Counted from the first letter of the stretch, positions 29,620-40,571 are shown. The stretch: 64,000 nt of DNA from Pseudomonas sp. PDM15 (GCF_014851565.1 NZ_JACVAA010000002.1:62001-126000); one strand, 5' to 3'. Notes: generated from the letters alone by a model not told the origin. Made by a program: numbers and translations.

Positions 29620-31311
29620 ATGCCCGCCCATCAGATTGCCGCCATTCCGGCCGAGCCGGCCCGTTCCACCATCCCCGGTGCCTACCCGCTGCAGGTGTTC
29701 TGCCAGCTGTTTCTGATCGCCGCGGTGCTGACCCAGGCGGACAACGGCCTGCGCCTGGTCGCGCTGGCCATGGCCCTGCCGATCTTCATCCTCGGCTGGC
29801 GCCTGCATAAGGCGCAACGAGTGAACATACTGAGCGAGCGCCTTGCCGCAATCAATGGCAGCCTGATCGACCTGACCGGCCATGCCGCTGCGGAGTCGCC
29901 GGACGGCAGCGCACAGGTCCTGCAGAGCCTGACCGGACGCCTGCGCGACAACATCGCGCGGCTGCAGCAAAACAGCCTGCAGGTCGCCGCCACGTCGGCC
30001 GGCAGCCGCCTGCAATCGGAGCGCGCGGCGCAGGATGCGCAGCAGCAACAGAATCTCTCCGAACTGATCTTCCAGGCCAGCGAGCAGACCACCGGCGCCC
30101 TGCAGGACATTTCTGCGCGCACCGGCAGCATCACCGAGATGAACAGCCGCAACCTGGACCTGGCGCGCCAGTCGCAAAGCCAGCTCGGCGACGCCTGCCG
30201 GCACATGCAGGCGATCAGCCAGACCATGGACGGCTTTCAGCACAACATCGCGGCGCTGGAGAACACCTCCACGCGGGTGCGGGAAATCCTCACCACGGTG
30301 CAGGACTTCTCCGCGCAGACCAACATGCTGGCGCTCAACGCTGCCATTGAGGCGGCGCGGGCCGGCGAACAGGGCCGCGGCTTCGCCGTGGTCGCCGACG
30401 AGGTACGCAATCTCTCGCTCAAGGTCGGCAGCGCGGCCCAGCAGATCGGGCAACTGATGGAGCAGATGGCCAGCGCCATGTCCGGTGCCGAACGCCAGAC
30501 CCGGGACATGCACGAACAGAGCACCACCGCAGGCGCGGCGGTCGGCGTCGCCGCCGACCAGTTCGCCACCATGGTCGAGGACTTCCAGCGCGCCAACGAC
30601 GACCTGCTGATGGTCAGCAGCGCCCTCGAGGAGCTGACCGCGACCAATGCCGAGACCCACCAGCACAGTAGCCGCATACGCGACCTCAGCCTGACCATCA
30701 GCGCCTGCATGCAGCAGAGCTTCACCCAGGCCGACCGTACCCGCGACAGCGCCAACCTGCTGTTGCAGGACCTCAGCGGCTTCCGCCTGGGCCACGGTCG
30801 CCTGGAGGCGATCGTCGACATGCTCATGCTGCGGCGCGCCGATATCGAGGCTCGACTGGACGCGCTGCAAACCTCCGGCGTCGACCTGTTCGATCACAAC
30901 TACAAGGCGATCGCCAACAGCAACCCGCCCAAGCACAACGTGAGCTGGGCGGAACCCTATCGTCGGCAGATCCAGCCTCTGCTGGACCAGTGGGATACCG
31001 GCGGCAAGGACGGCGTGCTGTACATCGTGCCGGTCAATGACCGTGGCTACCTGGCCGCCGCCCGCAGCGCGGCCTCGCAGGAGCCCTGCGGCGATCCGGC
31101 CATCGATGCGGCGAAGAGCACGCACCTGCGCTTCTTCGGCTCGGCGGTGGAGCACGAGAACATGCGCAAGTGCAGCCATGTGAGCATGGGAACCTTCGTG
31201 CTACCGGGCACCACGACCGTGATCTTCGTGATGTACGTGCCGCTCATGGTCGGCGGGCGCCGCTGGGGCACCATGAGCGCAGGCGTATTGCCGGCAGCGA
31301 TTGGCGTGTGA
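29620..31311 (+). CDS. Methyl-accepting chemotaxis protein with C-terminal sensor-like domain
   Basis: 563 residues. Two membrane segments lie close together near residues 21-61 ([18 protein letters not shown] and [15 protein letters not shown]) with no periplasmic domain between them and no clear HAMP. The kinase-control hairpin with [33 protein letters not shown] is central. After it, about 140 residues ([37 protein letters not shown] to HWGTM-like [13 protein letters not shown]) resemble the Cache-like cytoplasmic domain found at the C-terminus of some Pseudomonas receptors. Signals are therefore likely sensed inside the cell. First gene of the chemosensory cluster; the start follows GCAGGTGTACTC. 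Confidence 0.88.
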   Translation: MPAHQIAAIPAEPARSTIPGAYPLQVFCQLFLIAAVLTQADNGLRLVALAMALPIFILGWRLHKAQRVNILSERLAAINGSLIDLTGHAAAESPDGSAQVLQSLTGRLRDNIARLQQNSLQVAATSAGSRLQSERAAQDAQQQQNLSELIFQASEQTTGALQDISARTGSITEMNSRNLDLARQSQSQLGDACRHMQAISQTMDGFQHNIAALENTSTRVREILTTVQDFSAQTNMLALNAAIEAARAGEQGRGFAVVADEVRNLSLKVGSAAQQIGQLMEQMASAMSGAERQTRDMHEQSTTAGAAVGVAADQFATMVEDFQRANDDLLMVSSALEELTATNAETHQHSSRIRDLSLTISACMQQSFTQADRTRDSANLLLQDLSGFRLGHGRLEAIVDMLMLRRADIEARLDALQTSGVDLFDHNYKAIANSNPPKHNVSWAEPYRRQIQPLLDQWDTGGKDGVLYIVPVNDRGYLAAARSAASQEPCGDPAIDAAKSTHLRFFGSAVEHENMRKCSHVSMGTFVLPGTTTVIFVMYVPLMVGGRRWGTMSAGVLPAAIGV

Positions 31312-31351
31312 AAGATACGGCAGAGCGTCGAGCGCGCCCTGCCGGAACACG

Positions 31352-32278
31352 TCAGGCGTCGAGCTCCAGACGCTGGCGGATCACGTCGACCAGCTTGTCC
31401 GGCTGGAACTTGGAGAGGAAGTTGTCGCAGCCGACCTTCTTCACCATCGCTTCGTTGAAGCTGCCGGACAGCGAGGTGTGCAGCACCACGTAGAGATCCT
31501 TGAGGCGCGGGTCGTTGCGGATCTCGGTGGTCAGGCGATAGCCGTCCATCTCCGGCATCTCCGCGTCGGTGAAGATCATCAGCAGCTTGTCGGTCATCAC
31601 CTCGCCGGTGTCGGCCCACTTCTTCAGCTGCTGCAGGCCCTTGAGGCCGTCGCTGGCGCTGTGGGTCTTGATGCCCAGCTGCGACAGGGTCTCGCGCAGC
31701 TGATTGAGGGCCACGCTGGAGTCGTCCACCAGCAGCACCTCGCGGCCCACGGCCTTGGCCAGCAGCGGGTCGGCCAGCTTCTCGTCGGAGACCTTGGTGC
31801 TCATAGGCGCAATTTCCGCCAGCACCTTCTCCACGTCGATGATCTCGACGATCTGGTCGTCGACCTTGGTGATCGCCGTCAGGTAGTGCTGGCGCCCTGC
31901 CCCGCCCGGCGGCGGCAAGATGGATTCCCAGTTGAGGTTGAGGATGCGGTCCACGCCACCGACCAGGAAGGCCTGCACCGAGCGGTTGTACTCGGTGACG
32001 ATGATGGTGCTGTTCTCGCTCGGCGTGATCGGGCGCATGCCGATGGCCTGGGACAGGTCGATCACCGGCAGGGTCTGGCCACGCAAGTTGACCACCCCGC
32101 AGACGTAGGGGTGGCGGTGCGGCATCAGGGTCAGCTTGGGCAGTTGCAGGACTTCCTGCACCTTGAACACGTTGATCGCGAACAGCTGGCGCCCGGCCAG
32201 GCGGAACATGAGGATTTCCAGACGGTTCTCGCCCACCAGTTGGGTGCGTTGATCCACCGTATCGAGAATGCCGGCCAT
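31352..32278 (-). CDS. cheV: CheV coupling protein (CheW-receiver fusion)
   Basis: 308 residues. Residues 15-165 form a CheW-like domain (MFRLAGRQLFAINVFKVQEV, VVNLRGQTLPVIDL), and 180-305 a receiver domain with VLLVDDS and phospho-acceptor Asp238 in FTDAEMPEMDG. CheV couples receptors to CheA and is a possible phosphate sink. It is the only gene of the cluster on the minus strand, placed between two receptor genes. It is transcribed away from the gene for the second receptor, with a short inverted repeat GAGCCC-N8-GGGCTC (32312-32331) in the shared gap. Confidence 0.95.
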   Translation of the reverse strand: MAGILDTVDQRTQLVGENRLEILMFRLAGRQLFAINVFKVQEVLQLPKLTLMPHRHPYVCGVVNLRGQTLPVIDLSQAIGMRPITPSENSTIIVTEYNRSVQAFLVGGVDRILNLNWESILPPPGGAGRQHYLTAITKVDDQIVEIIDVEKVLAEIAPMSTKVSDEKLADPLLAKAVGREVLLVDDSSVALNQLRETLSQLGIKTHSASDGLKGLQQLKKWADTGEVMTDKLLMIFTDAEMPEMDGYRLTTEIRNDPRLKDLYVVLHTSLSGSFNEAMVKKVGCDNFLSKFQPDKLVDVIRQRLELDA

Positions 32279-32381
32279 CGCCTACTCCTGTTGTGTTTCA
32301 TCAGTCTAGCCGAGCCCTGCGCTAGGGGCTCTGCCAGATATCGGCCGACCGCAGCGAGACTGAAGGCGGCCGAATGCCATC

Positions 32382-33605
32382 ATGCCAGCGACTGCTTGGT
32401 CATACCAGACACGCGCATCGGAGCCACCCTTAGGGGCGTCTAGGGGAAGCCCCGATTTCGTCGATGCATCTGCGCTTCTATCGTTCGCAGCATCCAGTCG
32501 ACCACCCCGAGGCCTCCGCCCAGTGCTTGCCTATTGCCTACTCTGGTTCGGCCTGGCGCTCGCCAGCGCCGGCACCCTGTTCACCCAACCGTGGCTGGCC
32601 GGAGCCGGCCTCCTGCTCGGTGCCGGGGCCGCTCTTCCATTGAGACCCAGGCTCAGCGCAATCACCCCCGCAGATACCGCGCCGATACCCGTGCAGGCCG
32701 AACCGCCCGCTTATCCACCGCTGCTGCAGGTGGTGCTGCCCGCCTGGGCCGACAATCTCGGCCAGGTTCGCCACGTATTGCAGGACAACATCGGCCGCCT
32801 GTTCGAACGCTTCGCCAGCCTGAGCCAGCGCCTCGAGCACACCCTCGGGCACTCCGAGAGCGTGATCGGCGGGGGCGGCATCACCGAAGGATTGCGCCAC
32901 GCCAATCAGCGCCTCGACGAGGTATCCGAGGCTTTCCATACCGCCGGCGAGCGCAAACGCCAGTTGCTCGCCACCATCGGCAGCCTCAACCAGTACGCCA
33001 GTGAGCTGCAGACCATGTCCAAGCACGTGCAGGACATCGCCAGCCAGACCAACCTGCTGGCCCTCAACGCCGCTATCGAGGCGGCTCGGGCCGGCGAATA
33101 TGGCCGCGGCTTTTCGGTGGTCGCCGACGAAGTGCGCAAGCTGTCGAGCCTGTCCGCCGAAACCGGCCAGCGCATGGTCGAGAAGGTCGGCGAGATCAAT
33201 GGCGCGATCCGCGGCACCGTCACCGCCGCCGAGGAACTATCCGGCAGCGAAGAAGGCAACCTGCGCTACCTCGACCAAGTCACCGGCGAGCTGATGCAGG
33301 GCCTGACCGGCAGCCTCGACGAGCTCACCGAAACCACCCGCCGGCTGCAGCAGGACGTGCGAGTGACTCAGGCCGACATCCAGGAAATCGTCGTCAGCCT
33401 GCAGTTCCAGGACCGCGCGGACCAGATGCTGGACCACCTCCAGGCCGATCTCGGCCGGCTGCAGCGAACCGCCCAGGAAGACCAGCCAGACCTCCATCCC
33501 GAGCGCTGGCTGGCTGACCTGCGCCGCCAGTTCACCACCGCCGAGGAGCGCCACGGGCGCCGCGGCGCGACGGCGGCAAGGCAAGACGACATCACCTTCT
33601 TCTGA
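32382..33605 (+). CDS. Short methyl-accepting chemotaxis protein
   Basis: Up to 407 residues. A membrane hairpin ([20 protein letters not shown] and [16 protein letters not shown]) with almost no periplasmic loop is followed by a short helical region and the signalling hairpin with [33 protein letters not shown]. The C-terminus has [18 protein letters not shown] and ends DDITFF, with no CheR-docking pentapeptide. The first 47 residues look like translated leader; a GTG at 32523 (just before VLAYCLL) giving 360 residues is a real alternative, and no strong ribosome-binding site separates the two. It leads the cheY-STAS-cheA run. Confidence 0.85.
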   Translation: MPATAWSYQTRASEPPLGASRGSPDFVDASALLSFAASSRPPRGLRPVLAYCLLWFGLALASAGTLFTQPWLAGAGLLLGAGAALPLRPRLSAITPADTAPIPVQAEPPAYPPLLQVVLPAWADNLGQVRHVLQDNIGRLFERFASLSQRLEHTLGHSESVIGGGGITEGLRHANQRLDEVSEAFHTAGERKRQLLATIGSLNQYASELQTMSKHVQDIASQTNLLALNAAIEAARAGEYGRGFSVVADEVRKLSSLSAETGQRMVEKVGEINGAIRGTVTAAEELSGSEEGNLRYLDQVTGELMQGLTGSLDELTETTRRLQQDVRVTQADIQEIVVSLQFQDRADQMLDHLQADLGRLQRTAQEDQPDLHPERWLADLRRQFTTAEERHGRRGATAARQDDITFF

Positions 33606-33631
33606 GCATTCCCCTTTTCCGAGAGACCACC

Positions 33632-33997
33632 ATGAGCAAGACCATTCTGATCGTCGACGACTCCACGTCCATGCGCCAACTGGTGAAGATGACCCTCACC
33701 AATGCCGGGCATCAGGTCATCGAGGCAGTCGACGGCCGCGACGCCCTGAGCAAACTCAACGGCCAGAAGATCAACCTGATCATCAGTGACGTGAACATGC
33801 CCAACCTCGACGGCATCGGCCTGGTCAAGGAGATCAAGACCCGCAACGAGTACCGCTTCACCCCCATCGTCATGCTCACCACCGAGAGCGAACAGGGCAA
33901 GAAGGCCGAAGGCCAGGCTGCCGGCGCCAAGGCCTGGATCGTCAAGCCGTTCCAGCCCCAGCAGTTGCTCTCGGCCGTCGAGAAACTGGCCAGCTGA
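33632..33997 (+). CDS. cheY: Chemotaxis response regulator CheY
   Basis: 121-residue single receiver domain. Acidic pocket VDD at 8-10, phospho-acceptor Asp53 in LIISDVNMPNLDG, conserved Thr in VMLTTES and Lys in AWIVKPFQPQQ. It follows the short receptor gene by 26 bases and precedes the STAS gene by one base, so it belongs to the same transcript. Whether it binds the flagellar switch or serves as a regulator or sink in a non-flagellar pathway cannot be told from sequence. Confidence 0.95.
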   Translation: MSKTILIVDDSTSMRQLVKMTLTNAGHQVIEAVDGRDALSKLNGQKINLIISDVNMPNLDGIGLVKEIKTRNEYRFTPIVMLTTESEQGKKAEGQAAGAKAWIVKPFQPQQLLSAVEKLAS

Positions 33998-33998
33998 G

Positions 33999-34313
33999 AT
34001 GTTTGACCTGAGCCAGCCCGCCCCCGCCCGCCTGAACCTCGGCGGCAGCCTGACCATCTACGAGGTGGCCGAGGCGCGCGATGCCCTGCTCTCCGCCTTT
34101 GCCGGCGGCCGCGATGACACCTGGCAGCTGGACCTGACCGCGCTACAGGAAATCGACAGCGCTGGCGCGCAGCTGCTCCTGGCGGCACATCGGCACCTGC
34201 GTGCGGCGGGTGGCGACCTGCGCCTGGCAGAGCCCACCGAGCCGGTACGCGAGCTGTTGGGCCTGCTGCGCCTGGACGACCTCTTGCCGGTGGGAGAAGA
34301 CCATGTTCGATGA
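33999..34313 (+). CDS. STAS-domain protein of chemosensory cluster
   Basis: 104 residues, a single STAS domain of anti-sigma-factor-antagonist type: LNLGGSLTIYEVAEARDALLSAF, then LDLTALQEIDSAGAQLLLAAHRHLRAAGGDLRL. The Ser of DSAG sits where SpoIIAA-like proteins are phosphorylated. A STAS gene between cheY and cheA is also a feature of Vibrio cholerae cluster I (VC1395-VC1397). Its 3' end overlaps the cheA start by 11 bases. Its role in signalling is unknown. Confidence 0.88.
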   Translation: MFDLSQPAPARLNLGGSLTIYEVAEARDALLSAFAGGRDDTWQLDLTALQEIDSAGAQLLLAAHRHLRAAGGDLRLAEPTEPVRELLGLLRLDDLLPVGEDHVR

Positions 34314-36504
34314 AGAGCAGTGGAGCCAGTTGCTGCGCGGCTTCATCGAGGAAGGCCGCGACCTGGCCAAGCAAGCCGAGGAGTACCTGCTGGTGTTGGA
34401 TCAGGCGCCGGACGACCAGCAGGCCATCAACGGACTGTTCCGCGCCATGCACACGCTCAAGGGGTCGGCGGGGCTGTTCACCCTCACCCCACTGGTGAAC
34501 TTCACTCACCACCTGGAGAACCTGCTGATGGCGGTGCGCGACGGCCAGCGCCAACTGACCCCGCCGATGGTCTCGCTGATGTTGCGCTGCCTCGACGAGA
34601 TCAGCTCGATGCTTGAGCTGATCGACCCGGACAGCGGCGAGCTGCCGGTGGACGAAGCGCACCAGGGCCAGTTGCTCGCTGCCCTGGCCGAGCAGACCGA
34701 TACCCCATTACTGATCGCCACCCGCGACAGCGATGACGATTGCGCAAGCCGCGGCAGCCTGGAGCGCTGCGCCACCTGCGACTCCGCCGGGGCCTGGCAC
34801 ATCTCCCTGCGTTTCCACGCGGATTTGCTGCGCAACGGCTTCGACCCTGCCTCCTTCGTCCGTTACCTGGGCCGACTGGGCGAGATCCTGCACCTGGAGA
34901 CACTCGCCGAGCAGATGCCCGATCTGGCCGAAATGGACCCGGAAAGCTGCTACCTGGGCCTGGAGATCGCCCTGTGCAGCTCGGCCAGCAAGGCCGAGAT
35001 CGAGGACGTCTTCGAGTTCATCCGCGACTTCTGCACCCTGCGCATCCTGCCGCCAGAAAGCGCGCTGGACGAATACATCCAGCTGATCCAGGACCTGCCG
35101 GAAACCGACGAGCGCATCGGCCGCATCCTCATCGCCGGTGGCCTGCTCACCGAACATGAACTGGCCGAAGGTCTGAGCCTGCAGAACGACGTGCAGGACG
35201 GGCTCAAGTCACCGCTTGGCTCAGTGCTGGTCGAAACCGGCATGGTGCCACCCAAGGCGGTCAATGCCGCGCTCGCCAAGCAGCAGTCGGCGCGCGAAAA
35301 GGCGCCACGCGAGAGCAGCCATATCCGCGTCGCCGCCAACAAGCTGGACGAGCTGATCAACCTGGTCGGCGAGCTGGTGATCAGCGCCGCCGGCGCCCAA
35401 CTGCAGGCGCAACTACAGGGCAGCACCGACTGCATCGAGAGCAGCCAGACGGTCAACCAGCATGTGGAAGCCATCCGCGAGGCGGCGCTGAAGCTGCGCA
35501 TGATCGAGATCGGCGACACCTTCAACCGCTTCCACCGAGTGGTGCGCGATGTCAGCCAGCAACTTGGCAAGCAGATCCGCCTGGAGATCCACGGTGCCGA
35601 CACAGAACTGGACCGCTCGGTCATCGACAAACTGGCCGATCCCCTCACCCACCTGGTGCGCAATGCCATCGACCACGGCATCGAATCCGCCGAGCAGCGC
35701 CTGGCCGCCGGCAAATCGGCCGAAGGTCGCCTGAGCCTCAATGCCTACCACGACTCCGGCATGATCGTGATCGAGGTGGAGGATGACGGTCGTGGCCTGA
35801 ATACCGAACGCATCCGCGAGAAGGCCATCGAACGCGGTCTGCTCGACCCGCAGACCAGCCTCAGCGAAGCGGACACCCACATGCTGATCTTCGCCGCTGG
35901 CTTCTCCACTGCCGATGCGGTGTCCGATCTGTCCGGCCGCGGAGTCGGGATGGACGTGGTACGCAGCGCTATCGACGCCTTGCGCGGCAGCATCGAGATC
36001 GAATCTCGCCCAGGCCTGGGCTGCACCTTCCGCATCCGCCTGCCGCTGACCTTGGCGATCATCGACGGCTTCCTGGTCGGCATCGGCGATGAGCACTTCG
36101 TCATTCCGCTGGAACTGGTCACCGAATGCCTGGAGCTGGACGTCACTCTCGACGGCCGCTACGGCTACCTCAACCTGCGCGGCAAACCGCTGCCATGCAT
36201 CGACCTGGCCGCCCACTTCGAGTTGCCATCGCCCGCCCACGGCCGACGCAACATTCTGGTGGTCAGTCTGGGTAGGCATCAGGCCGGGCTGATCGTCGAC
36301 CGCCTGCACGGCGAGCTGCAGACCGTGATCAAACCGCTTGGCCTGCTGTTCCAGCATCTGCAGGGCATCAGCGGCTCGACCATCCTCGGCTCCGGGCAGA
36401 TCGCCCTGATCCTCGATATACCCAGCCTGCTGCGCCAGTTGCAACAGCACATCGAAAGCGAATTCCGTTCCCCCCAACCGCGACCCGACCTGATGGGGTC
36501 GTAG
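34303..36504 (+). CDS. cheA: Chemotaxis histidine kinase CheA with MshEN-like insert
   Basis: 733 residues. HPt domain with phospho-acceptor His50 in [14 protein letters not shown]. Residues about 160-260 form a P2-like region. Residues 271-294 (from [20 protein letters not shown] to LSLQ) and 304-327 (from [17 protein letters not shown] to AKQ) are tandem 24-residue motifs of MshEN/T2SSE-N type. Then come the dimerisation domain ([19 protein letters not shown]), the ATPase domain with N box [12 protein letters not shown] (450-461), G1 DDGRG (494-498) and G2 GRGVGMDVV, and a CheW-like regulatory domain. The start ATG at 34303 overlaps the STAS gene. Confidence 0.95.
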   Translation: MFDEEQWSQLLRGFIEEGRDLAKQAEEYLLVLDQAPDDQQAINGLFRAMHTLKGSAGLFTLTPLVNFTHHLENLLMAVRDGQRQLTPPMVSLMLRCLDEISSMLELIDPDSGELPVDEAHQGQLLAALAEQTDTPLLIATRDSDDDCASRGSLERCATCDSAGAWHISLRFHADLLRNGFDPASFVRYLGRLGEILHLETLAEQMPDLAEMDPESCYLGLEIALCSSASKAEIEDVFEFIRDFCTLRILPPESALDEYIQLIQDLPETDERIGRILIAGGLLTEHELAEGLSLQNDVQDGLKSPLGSVLVETGMVPPKAVNAALAKQQSAREKAPRESSHIRVAANKLDELINLVGELVISAAGAQLQAQLQGSTDCIESSQTVNQHVEAIREAALKLRMIEIGDTFNRFHRVVRDVSQQLGKQIRLEIHGADTELDRSVIDKLADPLTHLVRNAIDHGIESAEQRLAAGKSAEGRLSLNAYHDSGMIVIEVEDDGRGLNTERIREKAIERGLLDPQTSLSEADTHMLIFAAGFSTADAVSDLSGRGVGMDVVRSAIDALRGSIEIESRPGLGCTFRIRLPLTLAIIDGFLVGIGDEHFVIPLELVTECLELDVTLDGRYGYLNLRGKPLPCIDLAAHFELPSPAHGRRNILVVSLGRHQAGLIVDRLHGELQTVIKPLGLLFQHLQGISGSTILGSGQIALILDIPSLLRQLQQHIESEFRSPQPRPDLMGS

Positions 36505-36514
36505 GAGATCCACC

Positions 36515-38155
36515 ATGCAATTCATCCGCAATATGAAGATCGGCGTACGGCTGATCGCCGGATTCACCCTGGTGGTGCTCCTCACCGCCCTGGTCGGCGC
36601 ACTCGGCATCATCAACCTGGCCAAGGTCAACGAGCTGTCGGACAGGATGTACAGTCGCGAGATGCAGGCGCTGGACAGCATGATGAGCGCCAACATGGAC
36701 CTCATCTACCTGGGCCGCCACCTGCGCAGCAACCTGCTGGCCACCTCGCTGCCGGAGCGCGAGAGCACAGCCGCGCAAGTGCACGAAGCGATCAAGGCAC
36801 TGCACATGAATCTGGACAAGGCACGAGCCAGCTTCAACAGCGAGCAATCGCTGGCCAGACTGGCGGAGCTCGACACCCAGCTCAGTGAATACGAAAAAAC
36901 CGCGCTACAGATACTGGAAGCCAACAAGAATACTGACCTGACCCAGAACAGCGCCTTCACTGCCCTGATGCCGCAGCTGCGCGCTCATGGCAGTGCGGCC
37001 GACGCGACCATCGCCGAACTGGTAGGCCAGAAGAAGGCCCGCGCCAAGGAGGCCAACGACAGCATCACCGAAATCTACACTGGCTCGCGCACCCAGATGA
37101 TCGTGCTGATCCTGATCGCTGCCGGCCTCGGCTTCACCATCGGCATACTGGTCACCCGCTCCATCACCCGTCCGTTGAACCGCGCCGTGAGCGTCGCCGA
37201 CAGTCTGGCCGAAGGCGACCTGAGCGTGACGGTAGAAGCCGACAGCCGCGACGAAACCGGCCGTCTGCTGGCCTCGATGAAGCATATGACCGAGCGCCTG
37301 CGCAGCGTCATGGCCGATGTACGCAGCGCTGCCGACTCGTTGTCCTCGGCTTCCGAGGAAGTCAGCGCCACCTCGCAGTCGCTAAGCCAGGCTGCCACCG
37401 AACAGGCCGCCAGTGTCGAGGAGACCAGCGCCTCGGTCGAGCAGATGTCCGCCTCCATCGCCCAGAACACCGACAGCGCGCGGGTTACCGATGGCATCGC
37501 CGGCAAGGCCGCCAACGATGCCGTGCAGGGTGGCAACGCCGTGCGCGAGATGGTCCAGGCGATGAAGCAGATCGCCGACAAGATCGGCATCATCGACGAC
37601 ATCGCCTACCAGACCAATCTGCTGGCGCTCAACGCCGCCATCGAGGCCGCCCGCGCCGGCGACCATGGCAAGGGCTTCGCGGTGGTCGCCGCCGAGGTGC
37701 GCAAGCTGGCCGAGCGCAGCCAGATCGCCGCCCAGGAGATCGGCGGCGTGGCCGGTAGCAGCGTGCATCTGGCCGAGCAGGCCGGTGCCCTGCTCGACGA
37801 AATCGTACCGAACATCCAGAAGACCTCGGACCTGGTCCAGGAAATCACCGCCGCCTCGCAGGAGCAGAGCAGCGGCGCGGCGCAGATCAACATTGCCATG
37901 GGCCAGATGAACCAGATCACCCAGCAGAACGCCTCCGCCTCCGAGGAGCTGGCCGCTACCGCCGAGGAAATGAACTCCCAGGCCGGTCAATTGCTGGAAC
38001 TGATCGGCTACTTCCGCCTGGACAACCAACCCGCCGGCTTCGCATCGCGCCGCGCCGAGCCGCCGCGACCGAGCAACCTGCGCGAACTGCGCCGCCCCGA
38101 GCGCCGTCCGCAGCAGGCACTGCCGGACGAAGGCCAGTTCGTCAGCTTCAACTGA
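36515..38155 (+). CDS. Methyl-accepting chemotaxis protein with periplasmic helical-bundle domain
   Basis: 546 residues of classical Tar-like design. TM1 ([20 protein letters not shown]), a periplasmic domain at about 33-190 that looks like a four-helix bundle ([21 protein letters not shown] and [20 protein letters not shown]), TM2 ([20 protein letters not shown]), HAMP ([24 protein letters not shown]) and the signalling hairpin with [22 protein letters not shown]. The C-terminus ends DEGQFVSFN without a CheR-docking pentapeptide. The ribosome-binding site is TAGGAGA. The ligand is unknown; the helical bundle type often binds organic acids or amino acids. Confidence 0.94.
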   Translation: MQFIRNMKIGVRLIAGFTLVVLLTALVGALGIINLAKVNELSDRMYSREMQALDSMMSANMDLIYLGRHLRSNLLATSLPERESTAAQVHEAIKALHMNLDKARASFNSEQSLARLAELDTQLSEYEKTALQILEANKNTDLTQNSAFTALMPQLRAHGSAADATIAELVGQKKARAKEANDSITEIYTGSRTQMIVLILIAAGLGFTIGILVTRSITRPLNRAVSVADSLAEGDLSVTVEADSRDETGRLLASMKHMTERLRSVMADVRSAADSLSSASEEVSATSQSLSQAATEQAASVEETSASVEQMSASIAQNTDSARVTDGIAGKAANDAVQGGNAVREMVQAMKQIADKIGIIDDIAYQTNLLALNAAIEAARAGDHGKGFAVVAAEVRKLAERSQIAAQEIGGVAGSSVHLAEQAGALLDEIVPNIQKTSDLVQEITAASQEQSSGAAQINIAMGQMNQITQQNASASEELAATAEEMNSQAGQLLELIGYFRLDNQPAGFASRRAEPPRPSNLRELRRPERRPQQALPDEGQFVSFN

Positions 38156-38165
38156 TGGGGGTTGC

Positions 38166-38684
38166 ATGAACGCCATCACCGCTACCCGCAGCAACGAGGT
38201 ACTGGACGACAGTGTCCAGCACCTTTCATTCCGCGTGCGCCAGGCGCGCTATGCCCTGCCGATCGAACTGGTGCGGGAGATCATCGAATACGGCCAGGTC
38301 ACGGCCGTACCGATGATGCCCGCCTTCATCCACGGCGTGATCAACCTGCGCGGCAACGTGGTGCCGGTGCTCGACCTGGCAGCGCGCTTTGGCCTCGACC
38401 TGACCGAGCCGGGCAAGCGCACCTGCATCGTCATCATCGAGCTGGAGCTAGATGGCAACGGCCAGGCCCAGCGCATCGGCCTGGTGGTCGATGCGGTGGA
38501 CGCCGTGCTCGATATCGACCCACGCGACGTGGAGCAGGCTCCGCCGTTCGGCACCGGCATTCGCACCGACTTCATCGCCGGTATGGCTCGCGACGAGCAG
38601 GGTTTCACCATTATCGTCGACGTGCGCCGGGTGCTGTCGCTGGACGACATCCGTCAGCTGAGCCTGGCGCAACAGGCGGGCTAA
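38166..38684 (+). CDS. cheW: Chemotaxis coupling protein CheW
   Basis: 172 residues, single CheW domain (LSFRVRQARYALPIELVREII, MPAFIHGVINLRGNVVPVLDLAARFG). It joins receptors to CheA in the signalling array. Its stop TAA overlaps the ATG of cheR (TAATG), so the two are translationally coupled. Confidence 0.95.
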   Translation: MNAITATRSNEVLDDSVQHLSFRVRQARYALPIELVREIIEYGQVTAVPMMPAFIHGVINLRGNVVPVLDLAARFGLDLTEPGKRTCIVIIELELDGNGQAQRIGLVVDAVDAVLDIDPRDVEQAPPFGTGIRTDFIAGMARDEQGFTIIVDVRRVLSLDDIRQLSLAQQAG

Positions 38685-39493
38685 TGGTCCATCGGCACCT
38701 GCCCAAGCTGTCCGACGACGAGTTCCGCTACCTGCAGCAGATGATGGTGGAGGTTTCCGGCATCCACATGGCCGATAGCAAGCGCATGCTGGTGGCCGGA
38801 CGCCTGATGTCGCGCCTGCGCGAGCTGGACCAGGGCGACTTCTACGAGTACGTCAACTTCCTGCGCCAGCCGGCCAACCAGAGCGAACGCCGGTTGGTGA
38901 TCGACCTGCTGACCACCAACGAGACCTACTTCTTCCGCGAGCCCAAGCACTTCGACTTCCTTGGCGAATGGGTCGCCAGCCAGCGCGGCCCGATCCACCT
39001 GTGGAGCGCTGCCAGCTCTTCCGGCGAGGAGGCCTACAGCATGGCTATGACTCTTGCCGAACACGCTCGCACCCCGCACTGGTCGATCTTCGCCAGCGAT
39101 CTCAGCCAGCGCGTGCTGGAGCGCGCTCGCCAGGCCATCTACCCACTGGACCAGTCCGCCCAGTTCCCTGCCGGCTGGCTGCAACGCCACTGCCTGCGAG
39201 GGGTCGGCGGCCACGAGGGTAGCTTTCGCATCGGCCAGCCGCTGCGCCATCGGGTGGCCTTCGCCGAACTCAACCTGATGCGCGACCTGCCGTCGGAAGT
39301 CGGACCCTTCAACGTGATTTTCCTGCGCAACGTGCTGATCTACTTCAGCAACCCGGACAAGCGCGCCATCGTCGAACGCCTGGTCGGTCGACTGCGCCCC
39401 GGAGGCCTGCTGTTCATCGGCCATGCCGAGAGCCTGCACGGCTTCCAGCTGCCGCTGCGCAACGTTCGCCCTTCCGTGTTCGAGCGCACCTGA
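38684..39493 (+). CDS. cheR: Chemotaxis protein methyltransferase CheR
   Basis: 269 residues. N-terminal helical domain ([39 protein letters not shown]), then the SAM-binding methyltransferase domain with [47 protein letters not shown] and [11 protein letters not shown]. No TPR extension. It methylates receptor glutamates. The ATG at 38684 follows from overlap with the cheW stop; an in-frame opening upstream is antisense-frame noise within cheW. Confidence 0.95.
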   Translation: MVHRHLPKLSDDEFRYLQQMMVEVSGIHMADSKRMLVAGRLMSRLRELDQGDFYEYVNFLRQPANQSERRLVIDLLTTNETYFFREPKHFDFLGEWVASQRGPIHLWSAASSSGEEAYSMAMTLAEHARTPHWSIFASDLSQRVLERARQAIYPLDQSAQFPAGWLQRHCLRGVGGHEGSFRIGQPLRHRVAFAELNLMRDLPSEVGPFNVIFLRNVLIYFSNPDKRAIVERLVGRLRPGGLLFIGHAESLHGFQLPLRNVRPSVFERT

Positions 39494-39500
39494 GGCTGCC

Positions 39501-40571
39501 ATGATCAAGGTCTTCATCGTCGACGACTCGGCCCTGGTCCGTCAGGTGCTCACCGCCTGCATCGACGGCCACCCGGGCATGTGCGTGAGCGGCCAGGCCG
39601 CCGATCCGCTGTTCGCCCTGGAAAAGATGAACAGGGATTGGCCCGACGTGCTGGTGCTGGACGTGGAGATGCCGCGCATGGACGGCATTACCTTCCTGCG
39701 CAAGATCATGGCCGAGCGCCCGACGCCGGCGATCATCTGCTCCACGCTCACCGAGGCTGGCGCCAATATCACCCTGGAGGCGCTGGCCGCCGGCGCGGTT
39801 GGCGTATTCACCAAAGCCCGCCTGGGCCTGAAAGACAGCCTGCAACAGATTTCCGGCGACCTGATCAAGCAGATCGAAACCGCCGCCCGCTGCCATCCGC
39901 GCGCCATGCCCCGGACCTCGGCGGTACCGACCAGTACCGCAGTAGCCCCAGCGCCGGGAACAGCCAAGGCTGAACGCAGCGGCAGCGTCGGCTTCGCCAC
40001 CACCGACCGGGTGGTCGCCCTCGGCACGTCCACAGGGGGCACCCAGGCTCTGGAGGTACTGCTGCGCCAGTTGCCGGTGGACTGCCCGGGCATCGTCATC
40101 GTCCAGCACATGCCGGAGAAGTTCACCGCCGCGTTCGCCCAGCGTCTCGACAGTATCTGTCGCATCGAGGTGCGCGAGGCCAAGCACATGGACCGGGTGC
40201 GCATCGGCCTGGCCCTGGTAGCGCCAGGCGGCCGCCACATGCAGATCAAGCGCAGCGGCGCGCAGTACTTCGTCGAAGTGCTCGACGGGCCACCAGTGAA
40301 CCGGCACAAGCCGTCGGTGGACGTGCTGTTCCGTTCCGTCGCCCGCCACGCCGGGCCAAACGCCCTGGGCGTGATCATGACCGGCATGGGCGACGACGGC
40401 GCCCGCGGTCTGCTGGCCATGCGCGAGGCCGGCGCCCGCACCGTCGCCCAGGACGAAGCCAGCTGCGTGGTTTTCGGCATGCCCAAGGAGGCTCTGCGCC
40501 TGGGCGCAGCGCAGAGCAGCGAGGCGCTGCAGAGCCTGCCGGCGCTGATCGTCCAGTACGGACGGACATGA
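39501..40571 (+). CDS. cheB: Chemotaxis protein-glutamate methylesterase CheB
   Basis: 356 residues. Receiver domain with phospho-acceptor Asp54 ([12 protein letters not shown]), a linker of about 60 residues rich in Pro, Ala and Thr, and the methylesterase domain with the catalytic Ser in [13 protein letters not shown], His in [14 protein letters not shown] and Asp in [14 protein letters not shown]. It begins seven bases after cheR. No cheD gene is present in this cluster. Confidence 0.95.
   Translation: MIKVFIVDDSALVRQVLTACIDGHPGMCVSGQAADPLFALEKMNRDWPDVLVLDVEMPRMDGITFLRKIMAERPTPAIICSTLTEAGANITLEALAAGAVGVFTKARLGLKDSLQQISGDLIKQIETAARCHPRAMPRTSAVPTSTAVAPAPGTAKAERSGSVGFATTDRVVALGTSTGGTQALEVLLRQLPVDCPGIVIVQHMPEKFTAAFAQRLDSICRIEVREAKHMDRVRIGLALVAPGGRHMQIKRSGAQYFVEVLDGPPVNRHKPSVDVLFRSVARHAGPNALGVIMTGMGDDGARGLLAMREAGARTVAQDEASCVVFGMPKEALRLGAAQSSEALQSLPALIVQYGRT

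Noticed and set aside
32463..32600. ATG at 32463 as start of the short receptor
   Set aside because: It is out of frame with the receptor.
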